DNA of 64,000 nt from Streptomyces sp. NBC_00078 (GTDB taxonomy: Bacteria > Actinomycetota > Actinomycetes > Streptomycetales > Streptomycetaceae), in assembly GCF_026343335.1 (NCBI RefSeq), contig NZ_JAPELX010000001.1, positions 1,612,001 through 1,676,000 of the forward strand, given 5' to 3'. Positions 41,206 through 51,702 of the stretch are shown piece after piece. Each line of letters starts with the position of its first letter. Position 1 is the first letter of the stretch. The translations under genes and the position numbers were made by a program. The notes below the pieces were generated by a model that was not told the origin of the DNA, did no database searches, and was given only the letters and a program-made list of their open reading frames with translations.

Positions 41206-42402
41206 TCATTCTCCGGATCCGTCCCCGTGTGCAAGGTCCAGGACGCCGGGGAGTGCCCGGAGGAACGCGTCCACCTCGTCGTCGCCGAGATTCAGCGGCG
41301 GCATCAGCCGTACGACGTCGGGCGCGGGCGCGTTCACCAGGAATCCGGCCTCCTGAGCCGTCTGGCGCGCCTTGGGCGCGAGCGGCTCGGTGAGCACGAT
41401 ACCCAGGAGGAGGCCCGCGCCCCGGACATGAGCGATCGACGGATGGCCGAGTGACTCGATTCCGTCCCGCAACCTCTCGCTCTGCCGCTTGACGTTGTCC
41501 AGCAACCCCTCGTTCTCGATGGTGTCGAGGACGGCGAGGCCGGCGGCGCAGGCGACCGGGTTGCCGCCGAACGTGGTGCCGTGGTGTCCGGGCTGCAGCA
41601 GTTCGGCGGCCCGGCCGAAGGTGACCGTGGCGCCGAGCGGCAGCCCGCCGCCGAGGCCCTTGGCGAGGGTGACGACGTCGGGCAGCACGCCCTCGTGGGC
41701 CTGGTACTCGAACCAGTGCCCTGTACGGCCGATTCCGGTCTGCACCTCGTCCAGGACCAGCAGCGCCCCGGTGGCGGCGGTGATCGCGCGGGCGGCCTTG
41801 AGGTAGCCGGGCGGCGGGGTGACGACGCCGAGCTCGCCCTGGATCGGCTCCAGGATGACGAGCGCGGTCTCGTCGGTGACCGCGGCGGCGAGGGCCTGCG
41901 CGTCGCCGAACGGCACGTGCGTGACCTCGCCGGGCAGCGGCAGGAACGGCTCACGCTTGCCCTGCTGGCCGGTCATGGCGAGGGCGCCCATGGTGCGCCC
42001 GTGGAAGGCGCCCTCGGTGGCGACGACATGGGACCGCCCGGTCAGCCGGCCGATCTTGAAGGCGGCCTCATTGGCCTCGGCGCCCGAGTTGCAGAAGAAG
42101 ACCCTGCCGTCCCGGCCGAAGAGCTGGAGCAGCCGCTCTGCGAGCGTCACGGTCGGCTCGGCCATGAAGAAGTTGGAGATGTGGCCCAGGGTGCCGATCT
42201 GCGTGCTGACGGCCTCGACGATCGCCGGGTGGGCGTGGCCGAGCGCGTTGACCGCGATACCGCCGACGAAGTCGAGGTACTCCTTGCCGTCGGCGTCCCA
42301 CACCTTGGTGCCCGCGCCGCGCACGAGGGGAAGCAGCGGGGTGCCGTAGTTGTTCATCAGCGCGCCCTGCCATCGCTGCGCGTACTCCTGATGGGCGGTC
42401 AT
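41206..42402 (-). CDS. argD: Acetylornithine aminotransferase
   Basis: A 398-residue class III PLP aminotransferase. [24 protein letters not shown] opens the fold, [18 protein letters not shown] is the phosphate/substrate site, [16 protein letters not shown] holds the PLP Asp, and [14 protein letters not shown] has the Schiff-base lysine. It converts N-acetylglutamate semialdehyde to N-acetylornithine. The ATG overlaps the argB stop by 4 bp. Operon order C-J-B-D-R is the Streptomyces standard. Confidence 0.96.
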   Translation of the reverse strand: MTAHQEYAQRWQGALMNNYGTPLLPLVRGAGTKVWDADGKEYLDFVGGIAVNALGHAHPAIVEAVSTQIGTLGHISNFFMAEPTVTLAERLLQLFGRDGRVFFCNSGAEANEAAFKIGRLTGRSHVVATEGAFHGRTMGALAMTGQQGKREPFLPLPGEVTHVPFGDAQALAAAVTDETALVILEPIQGELGVVTPPPGYLKAARAITAATGALLVLDEVQTGIGRTGHWFEYQAHEGVLPDVVTLAKGLGGGLPLGATVTFGRAAELLQPGHHGTTFGGNPVACAAGLAVLDTIENEGLLDNVKRQSERLRDGIESLGHPSIAHVRGAGLLLGIVLTEPLAPKARQTAQEAGFLVNAPAPDVVRLMPPLNLGDDEVDAFLRALPGVLDLAHGDGSGE

Positions 42403-43310
42403 ACGGCATCCCCCTGTTGCTCGTCGGGCACGACCATCGTGCCGATGCCCTCGTCGGTGAAGATCTCCAGCAGGATCGAGTGCTGGACCCGGCCGTCGAT
42501 GACGCGGGCGGTGGTGACGCCCCCGCGGACCGCGTGCAGGCAGCCCTCCATCTTCGGCACCATGCCGGCGCTCAAGTCCGGCAGCAGCTTCTCCAGTTGG
42601 GAAGCCGTGAGGCGGCTGATCACCTCGTCGCTGTGCGGCCAGTCCTCGTAGAGGCCCTCGACGTCCGTGAGGACCATGAGGGTTTCGGCGCCCAGCGCAG
42701 CAGCAAGTGCCGCAGCCGCCGTATCAGCATTGACGTTGTAGACATGTCCGTCGTCCTGGCTTCGGGCGATCGACGAGACGACCGGGATACGGCCGTCGGC
42801 GAGCAGTGCCTCGATCGCGCCCGTGTCGATTTCGGTGATCTCGCCCACCCGCCCGATGTCGACCAACTCGCCGTCGATCTCGGGCTGGTGCTTGGTGGCG
42901 GTGATGGTGTGCGCGTCCTCGCCCGTCAACCCGACGGCGAGCGGGCCGTGCTGGTTGAGCAGTCCGACCAGCTCGCGCTGGACCCGGCCCGCCAGCACCA
43001 TCCGTACGACGTCCATGGCGTCCTCGGTGGTGACGCGCAGGCCGGCCTTGAACTCGCTGACGATGCCGTGCTGGTCGAGGGCCGCGCTGATCTGAGGGCC
43101 GCCGCCGTGCACGACGACCGGCTTGAGGCCGGCGTGGTGCAGGAACACGACGTCCTGGGCGAAGGCGGCCTTCAGGTCCTCGTCGATCATGGCGTTGCCG
43201 CCGAACTTGATGACGACCGTCTTGCCGTTGTGCCTGACCAGCCAGGGCAGCGCCTCGATGAGGATCTGGGCCTTGGGCAGCGCGGTGTGTTTGCGGGTCA
43301 CGTTGCTCAT
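42399..43310 (-). CDS. argB: Acetylglutamate kinase
   Basis: A 303-residue amino-acid kinase that phosphorylates N-acetylglutamate. [17 protein letters not shown] has the phosphate-binding lysine. [45 protein letters not shown] and [11 protein letters not shown] are family blocks. The N-terminal segment before KTVVIKFGG ([22 protein letters not shown]) matches the extra helix of hexameric, arginine-inhibited NAGK, so feedback inhibition by arginine is expected. ATG 43310 overlaps the argJ stop. Confidence 0.96.
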   Translation of the reverse strand: MSNVTRKHTALPKAQILIEALPWLVRHNGKTVVIKFGGNAMIDEDLKAAFAQDVVFLHHAGLKPVVVHGGGPQISAALDQHGIVSEFKAGLRVTTEDAMDVVRMVLAGRVQRELVGLLNQHGPLAVGLTGEDAHTITATKHQPEIDGELVDIGRVGEITEIDTGAIEALLADGRIPVVSSIARSQDDGHVYNVNADTAAAALAAALGAETLMVLTDVEGLYEDWPHSDEVISRLTASQLEKLLPDLSAGMVPKMEGCLHAVRGGVTTARVIDGRVQHSILLEIFTDEGIGTMVVPDEQQGDAV

Positions 43311-44458
43311 GAGGAGTACGCGCTGTTCTCGTGGACGTAGTCGGCGGTGAGGTCGTTGGTCCAGATGGTGGCGGTCTCGGACCCGGCGGCGAGGTCGGCG
43401 ACGATGTGCACCTCGCGGTAGCGCATGTCGACCTTGTCGCGGTCCTCGCCGACGCCTCCGTTCTTGCAGACCCACACGCCGTTGATGGCGACGTTCAACC
43501 GGTCGGGCTCGAAGGCGGCCTGCGTCGTGCCGATCGCCGAGAGGACACGCCCCCAGTTGGGGTCCTCGCCGTGAAGGGCGCACTTGAGGAGGTTGTTGCG
43601 TGCGATGGAGCGGCCCACCTCGACGGCGTCGTCCTCGGTCGCGGCGCCCACCACCTCGACCTTGATGTCCTTGCTGGCGCCCTCGGCGTCGCGGATCAGC
43701 TGCTGTCCGAGGTCGTCGCAGACCTGACGTACGGCCTCGGCGAACTCCTCGTATTCCGGGGTGACTTCGGAGGCTCCGGAGGCGAGCAGCAGCACGGTGT
43801 CGTTGGTGGACATGCAGCCGTCGGAGTCGACGCGGTCGAAGGTGGTGCGCGTCGCCGCCCGGAGCGCCCTGTCCAGTACACCGTCGTCGAGGGCGGCGTC
43901 GGTGGTGAGGACGACGAGCATGGTGGCGAGACCGGGCGCGAGCATGCCGGCGCCCTTCGCCATACCTCCGACCGTCCAGCCGTCCCTGCTCACGACGGAC
44001 GTCTTGTGGACGCTGTCGGTGGTCTTGATGGCGATGGCGGCCTTCTCACCGCCGTGCTCGGACAGCTGCCCGGCAACCGTCTCGACTCCCGGGAGCAGCT
44101 TGTCCATCGGGAGCAGGACGCCGATGAGGCCGGTCGAGCAGACGGCGACCTCGATGGCGCCGCGGCCGAGGACCTCGGCGGCCTTCTCCGCCGTCGCGTG
44201 CGTGTCCTGGAAGCCCTTCGGACCCGTACAGGCGTTGGCGCCACCGGAGTTGAGGACGACGGCGGACACCTGCCCGCCCTTGAGTACCTGCTCGGACCAC
44301 AGCACGGGTGCGGCCTTCACACGGTTGGAGGTGAAGACGCCCGCGGCGGCGCGGCGCGGACCGTCGTTGACCACGAGGGCCAGGTCCGGGTTGCCGTTCT
44401 CCTTGATTCCGGCGGCGATGCCCGCAGCCCGGAATCCCTTGGCTGCCGTGACGCTCAC
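43307..44458 (-). CDS. argJ: Glutamate N-acetyltransferase (ornithine acetyltransferase)
   Basis: A 383-residue ArgJ, an Ntn-type enzyme that cleaves itself before a threonine nucleophile. The self-cleavage site lies in [20 protein letters not shown] (Ala-Thr-Met-Leu). Other blocks are [51 protein letters not shown] and [14 protein letters not shown]. It recycles the acetyl group from acetylornithine to glutamate, giving ornithine without an ArgE; whether it also uses acetyl-CoA cannot be told. GTG 44458 follows AAGGAGA. It is second in argCJBDR, 88 bp after argC. Confidence 0.96.
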   Translation of the reverse strand: MSVTAAKGFRAAGIAAGIKENGNPDLALVVNDGPRRAAAGVFTSNRVKAAPVLWSEQVLKGGQVSAVVLNSGGANACTGPKGFQDTHATAEKAAEVLGRGAIEVAVCSTGLIGVLLPMDKLLPGVETVAGQLSEHGGEKAAIAIKTTDSVHKTSVVSRDGWTVGGMAKGAGMLAPGLATMLVVLTTDAALDDGVLDRALRAATRTTFDRVDSDGCMSTNDTVLLLASGASEVTPEYEEFAEAVRQVCDDLGQQLIRDAEGASKDIKVEVVGAATEDDAVEVGRSIARNNLLKCALHGEDPNWGRVLSAIGTTQAAFEPDRLNVAINGVWVCKNGGVGEDRDKVDMRYREVHIVADLAAGSETATIWTNDLTADYVHENSAYSS

Positions 44459-44546
44459 GGTGTCTCCTTGTTCGCTTCTCCGCCCGTGCAGCGCAGCGGT
44501 GCGGCCATCGTCGTCGTCTGCAGCCCGGTGGCTGCACGTGCGTCGC

Positions 44547-45620
<1,074 letters not shown>

Positions 45621-45630
<10 letters not shown>

Positions 45631-46034
45631 TCTGCGGTCTCCGCCTTGGGAAGCATGATCCAGCGGGACACCACGAACGTCACCGGGATCGCTCCCAGGG
45701 ACGCGAGCAGGGGGGCGAGCCGGCTGCCGAGGTACAGGAGGTCGACCAGCACATAGACGCCCGCGGTCGTGATCACGAAATTCGCCGCGTTCGTCAGGGG
45801 AAACAACAGGAATTTACGCAGGGTCGGGCGCGTGCGATACGTGAATCGGGCGTTGAGGAAAAACGACCCGGTCATGCTGATCGCGGTCGCGAGAATATGG
45901 GCGACAAGGTACGGGAAACGAGTGAGGAGCAGCAGGTAAGCAACGTAATACGTGCCGGTGTTGACGACGCCGATGACGGCGAAGGCCAGCATCTGCCTCG
46001 ATATCAGGGGATGAGATCCTTCGTCGTGTCGCAC
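45621..46034 (-). CDS. GtrA-family membrane protein
   Basis: A 137-residue protein with four membrane spans (LAFAVIGVVNTGTYYVAYLLLL, VAHILATAISMTGSFFLNARFTY, LLFPLTNAANFVITTAGVYVL, LAPLLASLGAIPVTFVVSRWIML). SFFLNARFTYR and the FVVSRWIM end are the GtrA/DPMS pattern. Such proteins are thought to flip or escort a polyprenyl-linked sugar made by the adjacent GT2 enzyme. GTG 46034 has GGAGGG nine bases upstream and overlaps the end of the GT2 gene by 31 bp. Last gene of the yfhO-GT2-gtrA set. Confidence 0.85.
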
Positions 46035-46981
46035 GCCGCACGGCCCTCCGTCCGCTTCACGTTGGTCGCCTTCACCAGGAAGTGCGGGCGCCGCTTCACC
46101 TCGTAGTAGATACGGCCGGTGTACTCGCCGATGACCCCGAGCATGATCATCTGCACTCCGGCGACACCGGTGACGGCGGTGATGATCGTGACATAGCCGG
46201 GTGTCTGTACGCCGTTGACCACCGCGGCGCCCACGATCCACGCCGTGTACAGCCCGGCGCACAGCAGCAGGCCCATGCCGAGGTGGAGGGCGGCGCGCAG
46301 CGGCCTGTTGTTGAAGGAGAGCAGCCCGTCGAGACCGTAGTTGAGCAGGCTGCGGAAGGTCCAGGAGCTGCGGCCGGCCTCGCGCACGGCGTTCTCGTAC
46401 TCGAAGGTGGTGCTCGGGAAGCCCACCCACGCGAACAGGCCCTTGGAGAAGCGGTTGTACTCGGAGAGGTCCAGGATCGCGTCCACCACGCGGCGCGACA
46501 TCAGCCTGAAGTCCCCTACGCCGTCGACGAGTTCCACGTCCACGAGGCGGTTTATGAGCCGGTAGTAGAGGCGGGCGGTGACGGTGCGGGTCACGCTGTC
46601 ACCGGTCCTGGTCCGCTTGGCGATGACCTGGTCGTAGCCGTCCGCGCGCAGGTCCACCATGTGCTTGATCAGCTCCGGCGGGTGCTGCAGGTCCGCGTCC
46701 ATGACGATCACGGAGTCTCCCGTGGCATGGCGCAGGCCGGCGAGCAGTGCCGCCTCCTTGCCGAAGTTGCGGCTGAAGGAGACGTACCGCACGCGCGCGT
46801 CGCGGTCGGCCAGCCGCTCCAGGGCGGCGAGCGTACGGTCGCGGCTGCCGTCGTCGACGTAGACGAACTCCATGTCGTGGCCGAGCGGCAGCAGTTCCTC
46901 CGCGACCTTCTGGACCTGGTCGTGGAAGCGTTCTATGACGTCTTCCTCGTCGTAGCAGGGTGCGACGATCGATATGAGCAT
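46004..46981 (-). CDS. GT2 polyprenyl-phosphate glycosyltransferase (GtrB/DPM1-like)
   Basis: A 325-residue membrane glycosyltransferase. The GT-A domain has SIVAPCYDEEDVIERF, FVYVDDGSRDRT, FSRNFGKEAALLAGLRHATGDSVIVMDADLQHPPELI (DxD), KRTRTGDS and DFRLMSRRVVDAI. Two C-terminal spans (LRAALHLGMGLLLCAGLYTAWIVGA, ITAVTGVAGVQMIMLGVIGEYTGRIYYE) match GtrB and Dpm1-type enzymes that load a sugar onto undecaprenyl or decaprenyl phosphate at the inner face. The sugar is unknown. The start is 22 bp after the yfhO-like stop. Confidence 0.9.
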   Translation of the reverse strand: MLISIVAPCYDEEDVIERFHDQVQKVAEELLPLGHDMEFVYVDDGSRDRTLAALERLADRDARVRYVSFSRNFGKEAALLAGLRHATGDSVIVMDADLQHPPELIKHMVDLRADGYDQVIAKRTRTGDSVTRTVTARLYYRLINRLVDVELVDGVGDFRLMSRRVVDAILDLSEYNRFSKGLFAWVGFPSTTFEYENAVREAGRSSWTFRSLLNYGLDGLLSFNNRPLRAALHLGMGLLLCAGLYTAWIVGAAVVNGVQTPGYVTIITAVTGVAGVQMIMLGVIGEYTGRIYYEVKRRPHFLVKATNVKRTEGRAACDTTKDLIP

Positions 46982-47003
46982 GGTTTTCCCCCTGGGAACG
47001 CGG

Positions 47004-49664
47004 TCAGAGAGCGCCGGTCACGGGCTCGCGCGGGCGGGTGGTCGCGGTCGGTGGAGCCGGCGGCGGTGCGGCACGCCGTCGGCGTACGGCGGTGAAGGCG
47101 CCGAGCAGGATCAGGGTCAGCAGTGCTGCGGCCCCGACGGTGGTGCCCAGGCGCAGGCCGGGCGGGTGGAACGTGCAGGAGACGCTGTTCGTGGAGGGGG
47201 CGACGGGCACGGCGATCAGGCCGTGGAACTGACCCGCCGGTACCGGGTTGGCGTCGCCCGCGGCGCAGCGCCAGCCCGCGATGCGCGGCGCCGCCACAAC
47301 CGCGGTTCCCCTGCTGCCCGCCGGGAGTTCGGCCCGGATCGTGCTGCCGGAGACGGTGACGCGGGTGGCGCCGGTGGACCTGAGCCGCTCGACGGCGTCG
47401 TGCAGCCGGGTGGTGTCCAGGCAGCCGACCGCGCCGTCGGGGAGTCGGCCGTCGAGGCTGGGGGCGAGTTCGATCGTGAGGCGCCCGGAGGCCGGGACCC
47501 TGCCCAGCCGCTGCATGGCGGCGATCTTGGTGACGCGCGCGTCGGACCTGAACCGGCCGGTCGGCCCGTCGCCCGTCGTGGCCGTGCCGGAGTAGTGCGG
47601 CGCCCACAGGTAGACCTCGTCGCCGGCCGGGCACCGCGCGGTGATCGTCGGTTTCCGCTCGGTCACGGACGCGTGGGCGGCGATCGGCGTCCCCGGGTGC
47701 GCGCTGTCCCCTGCCTGCGGGGCCCTGCCGGCGCTGGTGCGCACCGTGATGCGGGGCACGGTGTAGACGCGGCTGCCCAGCAGGAGTTCCTGGTTGCGGT
47801 ACGGCGACGGGCCGAAGCCGGCCGAGGACGCGCCGCCCGGTCGCAGCGTGACCAGCGGCGGGACGTCCTCGCGGGACACGCTCGGCCCGGTGCCGTCCTG
47901 CGGGAACCAGCCCTGGTGCGGGTCCGGCGGAGAGTGCACGCGTGCGCCGACGGAGAAGATCGCGTCCGTGACGTCGTTGTCCAGGCTCTGCACGCTGCGG
48001 GCCCGCGAGGTCCAGCCGCCGCCGAGTGCGGTGAGCGTACGGCTGAGGACGTCGGAGGTGAGGCTGCTGTAGTACTGGGCCCCCTGTCCGCCGACCAGCA
48101 TCGGGTCGTTGCCGACGGTCTGCTCACGGCCCGGGTCGGTGCGGTACCGGGGCCAGCCGTCGGCCTGTGCGATCGCCTCCGCCTGCGCCTGCTGCCGGGC
48201 TCCCCACGGCGCGTAGTCGTCCATGTGGCCGAGGCGGAGCCGGGTGGCGACGGCGGAGGTGGCAGCCGTCTCGCCGAACTGCCCGCCGAACAGCAGGACC
48301 ACGGCGAGCCCGGCCAGGACCCCGCGGCGCCGGGCGGTCGCCGGCGGACCTGCCGAGCCGTCGGCCTGGGTACGTCCCAGCAGCATCAGCCCGCCGAGCG
48401 CACCGACGACGGCGAGCAGCAGCACCCCCCAGCCGACGGGGCGCACCAGGTGGCCCCGGCTCGCGACGGCGGCGATCAGGGCGAGCAGCACGGCCGCCGC
48501 GCCCAGGGCACGCAGGTCGGGAGGCCCGTACGAGAGCGAGTGCCAGGCGGCGATCACCAGCAGTGCGCACAGGACGAAGGCCTGCCGGTAGGCGCTGCCC
48601 TGCGGTGTGGCGAAGGCGTGCCAGACCAGGTGGGTCGGCCCCCACTGCAGGGACAGGGCCACCGCGGCGACCAGCAGCGTCCACCCGGCACGCACCCGGC
48701 GCGGCACCGCCCGGTGGAAGGGCAGGGCGAGGGCGAGCAGCAGCGCCGCGGTGCCCACATAGACGGCCGGGGTGCCGAAGCTGTACGTCGTGGGCAGCAG
48801 ACGGGCCAGCATGTCCTCCGCCGGCACCGGCGCGAACTGGACGACCCTGCCGGGGTACGCGTGCCTGGTGCCGAAGTACACGACGACCACCAGCGGGGCG
48901 GCCAGGCCCACTCCCAGCGCGACGGTGACGACGGCACGGCCCACCGTCTCCAGCCGCCGCCGGCCCGGAACACCGGAGAGCCACAGCCGGAGCAGCAGCA
49001 CCAGGGCGGCACAGAGGGTGGCCATGTACGCGGTGTAGAAGTTGGCGATCCAGGCGAGCGCCACGATCAGCACGCCGAGCAGCGGGTGCCGGCGCTGCAT
49101 CGCCCACTCGCCGACAAGGCACAGCAGCGGCAGGGCGACGAGGCCGTCGAGCCACATCGGGTTGTACGAGGCGACCGCTACGCTCCAGCCGCACATCGCG
49201 TACGACGCTCCCAGCAGTCCGGCCCCCCACCAGCGGCCGGGGCGCAGGCTCAGCAGCAGCCAGGCCATGGCCGCGCCCGCGGACGCCGTCTTCAGCACGG
49301 TGATCACATACACCGCGAGGTCGATCTCGTCCCGCGGGAACACCGCGACGAGCAGGGCGAACGGGCTGCTCAGGTAGGTGCCGAGGTCGGGCAGGAAACT
49401 GGAGCCGTAGCCGGACTGCCAGTTGACGAAGAGGCCGCCGTCGGCCCTGCCGTGCAGCAGGTCCCACAGGTGGGCGTGGAAGGGCACGTACTGGTTGCCG
49501 AGGTCGTTGACGCTGCGGGTGCGGGGGCCGAAGGGGTAGCTGCGGGCGATGACGTCCGCGGCGCAGAACACGGCGACAGTGAGGGCCGCGGCGAGCAGGG
49601 CCGCCGCCTTCTTCGGCGAAAAATGGCCGCCCGAAACGGCTTTTGACAGAGTCGAGCGATCCAT
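47004..49664 (-). CDS. YfhO-family multi-spanning membrane protein
   Basis: An 886-residue integral membrane protein. About a dozen hydrophobic spans fill the first 480 residues. Early blocks FGPRTRSVNDLGNQYVPFHAHLWDLL and GLFVNWQSGYGSSFLPDLGTYLSSPFALL are the YfhO/GT-C-like signature, in which the Asp and nearby residues of the first outside loop are the presumed catalytic site. A large extracytoplasmic region (about 490-840) and a final span follow. In Firmicutes YfhO glycosylates lipoteichoic acid using the lipid-linked sugar made by a GtrB-like enzyme. The adjacent GT2 and GtrA genes fit that model. ATG 49664 has GGGGAG upstream. Confidence 0.88.
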   Translation of the reverse strand: MDRSTLSKAVSGGHFSPKKAAALLAAALTVAVFCAADVIARSYPFGPRTRSVNDLGNQYVPFHAHLWDLLHGRADGGLFVNWQSGYGSSFLPDLGTYLSSPFALLVAVFPRDEIDLAVYVITVLKTASAGAAMAWLLLSLRPGRWWGAGLLGASYAMCGWSVAVASYNPMWLDGLVALPLLCLVGEWAMQRRHPLLGVLIVALAWIANFYTAYMATLCAALVLLLRLWLSGVPGRRRLETVGRAVVTVALGVGLAAPLVVVVYFGTRHAYPGRVVQFAPVPAEDMLARLLPTTYSFGTPAVYVGTAALLLALALPFHRAVPRRVRAGWTLLVAAVALSLQWGPTHLVWHAFATPQGSAYRQAFVLCALLVIAAWHSLSYGPPDLRALGAAAVLLALIAAVASRGHLVRPVGWGVLLLAVVGALGGLMLLGRTQADGSAGPPATARRRGVLAGLAVVLLFGGQFGETAATSAVATRLRLGHMDDYAPWGARQQAQAEAIAQADGWPRYRTDPGREQTVGNDPMLVGGQGAQYYSSLTSDVLSRTLTALGGGWTSRARSVQSLDNDVTDAIFSVGARVHSPPDPHQGWFPQDGTGPSVSREDVPPLVTLRPGGASSAGFGPSPYRNQELLLGSRVYTVPRITVRTSAGRAPQAGDSAHPGTPIAAHASVTERKPTITARCPAGDEVYLWAPHYSGTATTGDGPTGRFRSDARVTKIAAMQRLGRVPASGRLTIELAPSLDGRLPDGAVGCLDTTRLHDAVERLRSTGATRVTVSGSTIRAELPAGSRGTAVVAAPRIAGWRCAAGDANPVPAGQFHGLIAVPVAPSTNSVSCTFHPPGLRLGTTVGAAALLTLILLGAFTAVRRRRAAPPPAPPTATTRPREPVTGAL

Positions 49665-49885
49665 TCCTTGTTACTCCCCGCAGGTAATTGATTCGCCGAC
49701 TAAGACGGCCCGAGTTTCCGATCGGTTGTGCCGTCCGGGGAAAGTGACACAACTTGTTCCGAATAAATCCGCAGACCTATGAGAATGGAATGGTGAACAA
49801 TCAGGAAACAGAAATTTCCGGACAGGTAATTTAATGGTGAACTCATCGTGACGTACACACGGCGGCTGCCTCGCCCAGGGCCCGC
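49665..49885. other. AT-rich intergenic region upstream of the yfhO cassette
   Basis: About 220 bp that is clearly less GC-rich than the rest of the window, with several TAAT, AAAT and AATAAAT runs and no gene. Two copies of ATGGTGAAC (49790-49798 and 49834-49842) lie 44 bp apart, four helical turns. A GGAAA/TTTCC inverted repeat (49804-49819) lies between them. It probably holds the yfhO promoter and regulator sites. Confidence 0.6.
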
Positions 49886-49916
49886 TTGACCTGGAGCGCG
49901 CTCCAGGTTCTACGGT
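49886..49916 (+). promoter_or_regulatory. MerR-type promoter-operator with 19-bp spacer
   Basis: -35 TTGACC (49886-49891) and -10 TACGGT (49911-49916) are 19 bp apart. The overlong spacer is largely filled by the perfect 20-bp palindrome ACCTGGAGCGCGCTCCAGGT. This is the classic arrangement untwisted by MerR activators. The -10 ends seven bases before ATG 49924, so the transcript is leaderless. Confidence 0.88.
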
Positions 49917-49923
49917 TTACGTC

Positions 49924-50349
49924 ATGACCAGCGGACACCCCCTCCCGCAGGACCGGGAGCCGACTCTGACCATCGCCGAGGTGGTCGAGCGCACCGGCCT
50001 CTCGCACGACACGCTGCGCTACTACGAGAAGGCGGGCCTGATCGAGCGGGTCGGCCGGACCACCGGTAACCAGCGCCGCTACGACGCGGCCGACCTGGCC
50101 TGGCTGGAGTTCGTGCTGCGGCTGCGCGAGACGGGCATGTCGATCGCCGACATGCAGCGGTATGCGCAGCTGCGGGCGAAGGGGGACGTCTCGGTCGCCG
50201 ACCGGCTGGCGATGCTCCACGAGCACCGCGCCGAACTGGGGGACCGCATCAGGGCGTTGCGCCGCAACGCCCGTGCGCTGGACGACAAGATCGACCACTA
50301 CGAACGGCTGCTCGGCACGATGCACGAGCAGGCGGGAACGGAAGACTGA
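49924..50349 (+). CDS. MerR-family transcriptional regulator
   Basis: A 141-residue regulator. The N-terminal winged helix is LTIAEVVERTGLSHDTLRYYEKAGLIERVGRTTGNQRRYDAADLAWLEFVLRLRETGMSIADMQRY, the full MerR signature. The C-terminal coiled coil (about 85-135) dimerises it. There is no cysteine, so it is neither a SoxR nor a metal-thiolate sensor; it resembles MerRs that sense organic compounds. It starts at the leaderless ATG of its own operator-promoter and probably controls itself and the next gene, which begins 1 bp after its stop. Confidence 0.93.
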   Translation: MTSGHPLPQDREPTLTIAEVVERTGLSHDTLRYYEKAGLIERVGRTTGNQRRYDAADLAWLEFVLRLRETGMSIADMQRYAQLRAKGDVSVADRLAMLHEHRAELGDRIRALRRNARALDDKIDHYERLLGTMHEQAGTED

Positions 50350-50350
50350 C

Positions 50351-50794
50351 ATGAGCGGGAGCACCACCCGTGACGAGCGTTTCGCCCACGGCCTGGAGGT
50401 CCTGAAGAGGGTCGACGGCGAAGCCGGACAGCGGGTCGTCGACTCGCTCGCCGACATCAACCCCGAGCTCGGCCACCAGGTCGTCGCCTGGGCCTTCGGC
50501 GAGATCTACGACCGCCCCGGACTCGCCCCGCGCGACCGGCAGCTGGTGACGCTGGGCATGCTCACCGCGCTCGGCGGCTGCGAGGCCCAGCTCGACGTGC
50601 ACGTCAACGCCGCCCTGAACGTGGGCCTCACGCCCGAGCAGATCATCGAGGCGCTGACGCACTCCGCGGTGTACTGCGGCATTCCCAAGGCCCTGAACGC
50701 GACCTTCGCCGCGAAGAAGGTGTTCGCCGAGCGCGGACTGCTCCCGCTCGGACAGCAGCTCGCGGACCCGGCGCCGGCGACCACCTCCGCCTGA
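50351..50794 (+). CDS. Carboxymuconolactone-decarboxylase-like protein
   Basis: A 147-residue all-helical CMD-family protein. The core reads PELGHQVVAWAFGEIYDRPGLAPRDRQLVTLGMLTALGGCEAQLDVHVNAALNVGLTPEQIIEALTHSAVYCGIPKALNA. That is the gamma-carboxymuconolactone decarboxylase pattern; the CxxC of AhpD peroxidases is absent. True 4-carboxymuconolactone decarboxylases look the same, but no other protocatechuate genes are nearby, so the substrate is open. Its ATG follows the MerR stop directly. MerR-CMD pairs are common in Streptomyces and suggest response to an organic toxic compound. Confidence 0.88.
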   Translation: MSGSTTRDERFAHGLEVLKRVDGEAGQRVVDSLADINPELGHQVVAWAFGEIYDRPGLAPRDRQLVTLGMLTALGGCEAQLDVHVNAALNVGLTPEQIIEALTHSAVYCGIPKALNATFAAKKVFAERGLLPLGQQLADPAPATTSA

Positions 50795-51255
50795 TCCGCG
50801 GGAAGGTGATCGGGTTCGCCTCGAAGGTGCAGGTGAACGTGTCGGCGACCCCCGAGAAGGTGGACGCCGTCGGCCCGACGGCCGTGCTCGTCTCACCGTT
50901 CACCGCGTCGGGCACGGCGGCCGGCGTGGTCACCCTGGCCCTGGACGCGGCCTTCGCGCCCCCGAGGTCGATCGTCGTACGGGCCGCCGAGGACCGGGAG
51001 TTGACGACCTTCGACCTACCCCGCCTTGGCGACGAGCGTCGGCTTGTCGGCCGGTCACGGGTCGGGCGTGGCATGGATACTCCGCGGCTCCTGGGCGTCG
51101 TTCTCGACGGCTCCATCGTTCGAAATATCAGGCAGCGGCCAGCACTTCGGACGGCAAGGCATGGGAGGAATGCGAGCACGTCCATGGGGCCCATGAGGGC
51201 GACGTAGGGTCGAAGGCATGGACGCGCCGCTGCCGGACCCCAGGGAGAAGGGCCG
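50795..51255. other. Intergenic region with possible decayed coding sequence
   Basis: About 460 bp. The first 210 bp keep strong third-position G/C in two overlapping opposite frames: plus from 50806, IGFASKVQVNVSATPEKVDA, and minus, TFTCTFEANPITFP. That suggests a former gene, perhaps a small secreted beta-rich protein, but I cannot decide the strand and see no intact start-to-stop unit with a ribosome site. The rest (51010-51255) has no recognisable feature. Confidence 0.4.
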
Positions 51256-51702
51256 ATGACGGGCGAGCTGTGGCCCGTGCCCGACGTGCTGGCCCATCTG
51301 GCCGGGCGCTGGCGCGTGCGGCGCACGGTGCGGGACCTGGCGAGCGGGGACGAGGGGCACTTCGAGGGCACCACGGTCTTCAGCCCGCTGCCGGAGGGCG
51401 GCCTGCTGCACGAGGAGGCCGGCATGTTCACCTGGCAGGGCGTCACGCGGCCCGCCGAGCGGACCCTGCGCTTCCTGCGGGGGAGTTCACCGGGCAGGGC
51501 GGACGTACGCTTCGCCGACGGCCGCCCCTTCCACGGCCTGGACCTGACCACCGGGCACCATGTCGCCGGCCACCCCTGCGCGGCGGACCTCTACCGCGGC
51601 GAGTTCACCGTCCGCGACGCGGACCACTGGCGGTCGGTGTGGCGGGTGGGCGGACCCGCCAAGGACCTCGTGCTCACGACCGACTACGCGCGTGAGGGCT
51701 GA
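51256..51702 (+). CDS. DUF6314-family protein
   Basis: A 148-residue soluble protein with the DUF6314 layout. VLAHLAGRWRVRRTVRDLASGDEGHFEGTTVFSPLPEGGLLHEEAGMFTW is followed by GRADVRFADGRPFHGLDLTTGHHVAGHPCAADLYRGEFTVRDADHWRSVWRVGGPAKDLVLTT, a small lipocalin-like barrel by appearance. Function is not known. ATG 51256 has GGGAGAAGGGCCG upstream. Its 3' end overlaps the convergent phosphatase-like gene by 19 bp. Confidence 0.85.
   Translation: MTGELWPVPDVLAHLAGRWRVRRTVRDLASGDEGHFEGTTVFSPLPEGGLLHEEAGMFTWQGVTRPAERTLRFLRGSSPGRADVRFADGRPFHGLDLTTGHHVAGHPCAADLYRGEFTVRDADHWRSVWRVGGPAKDLVLTTDYAREG

Noticed and set aside
46974..49646. An 890-codon open frame on the plus strand opposite the yfhO-like gene
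   Set aside because: Very Gly/Arg/Gln/His-rich, without domain signatures, exactly mirroring the real membrane protein gene.
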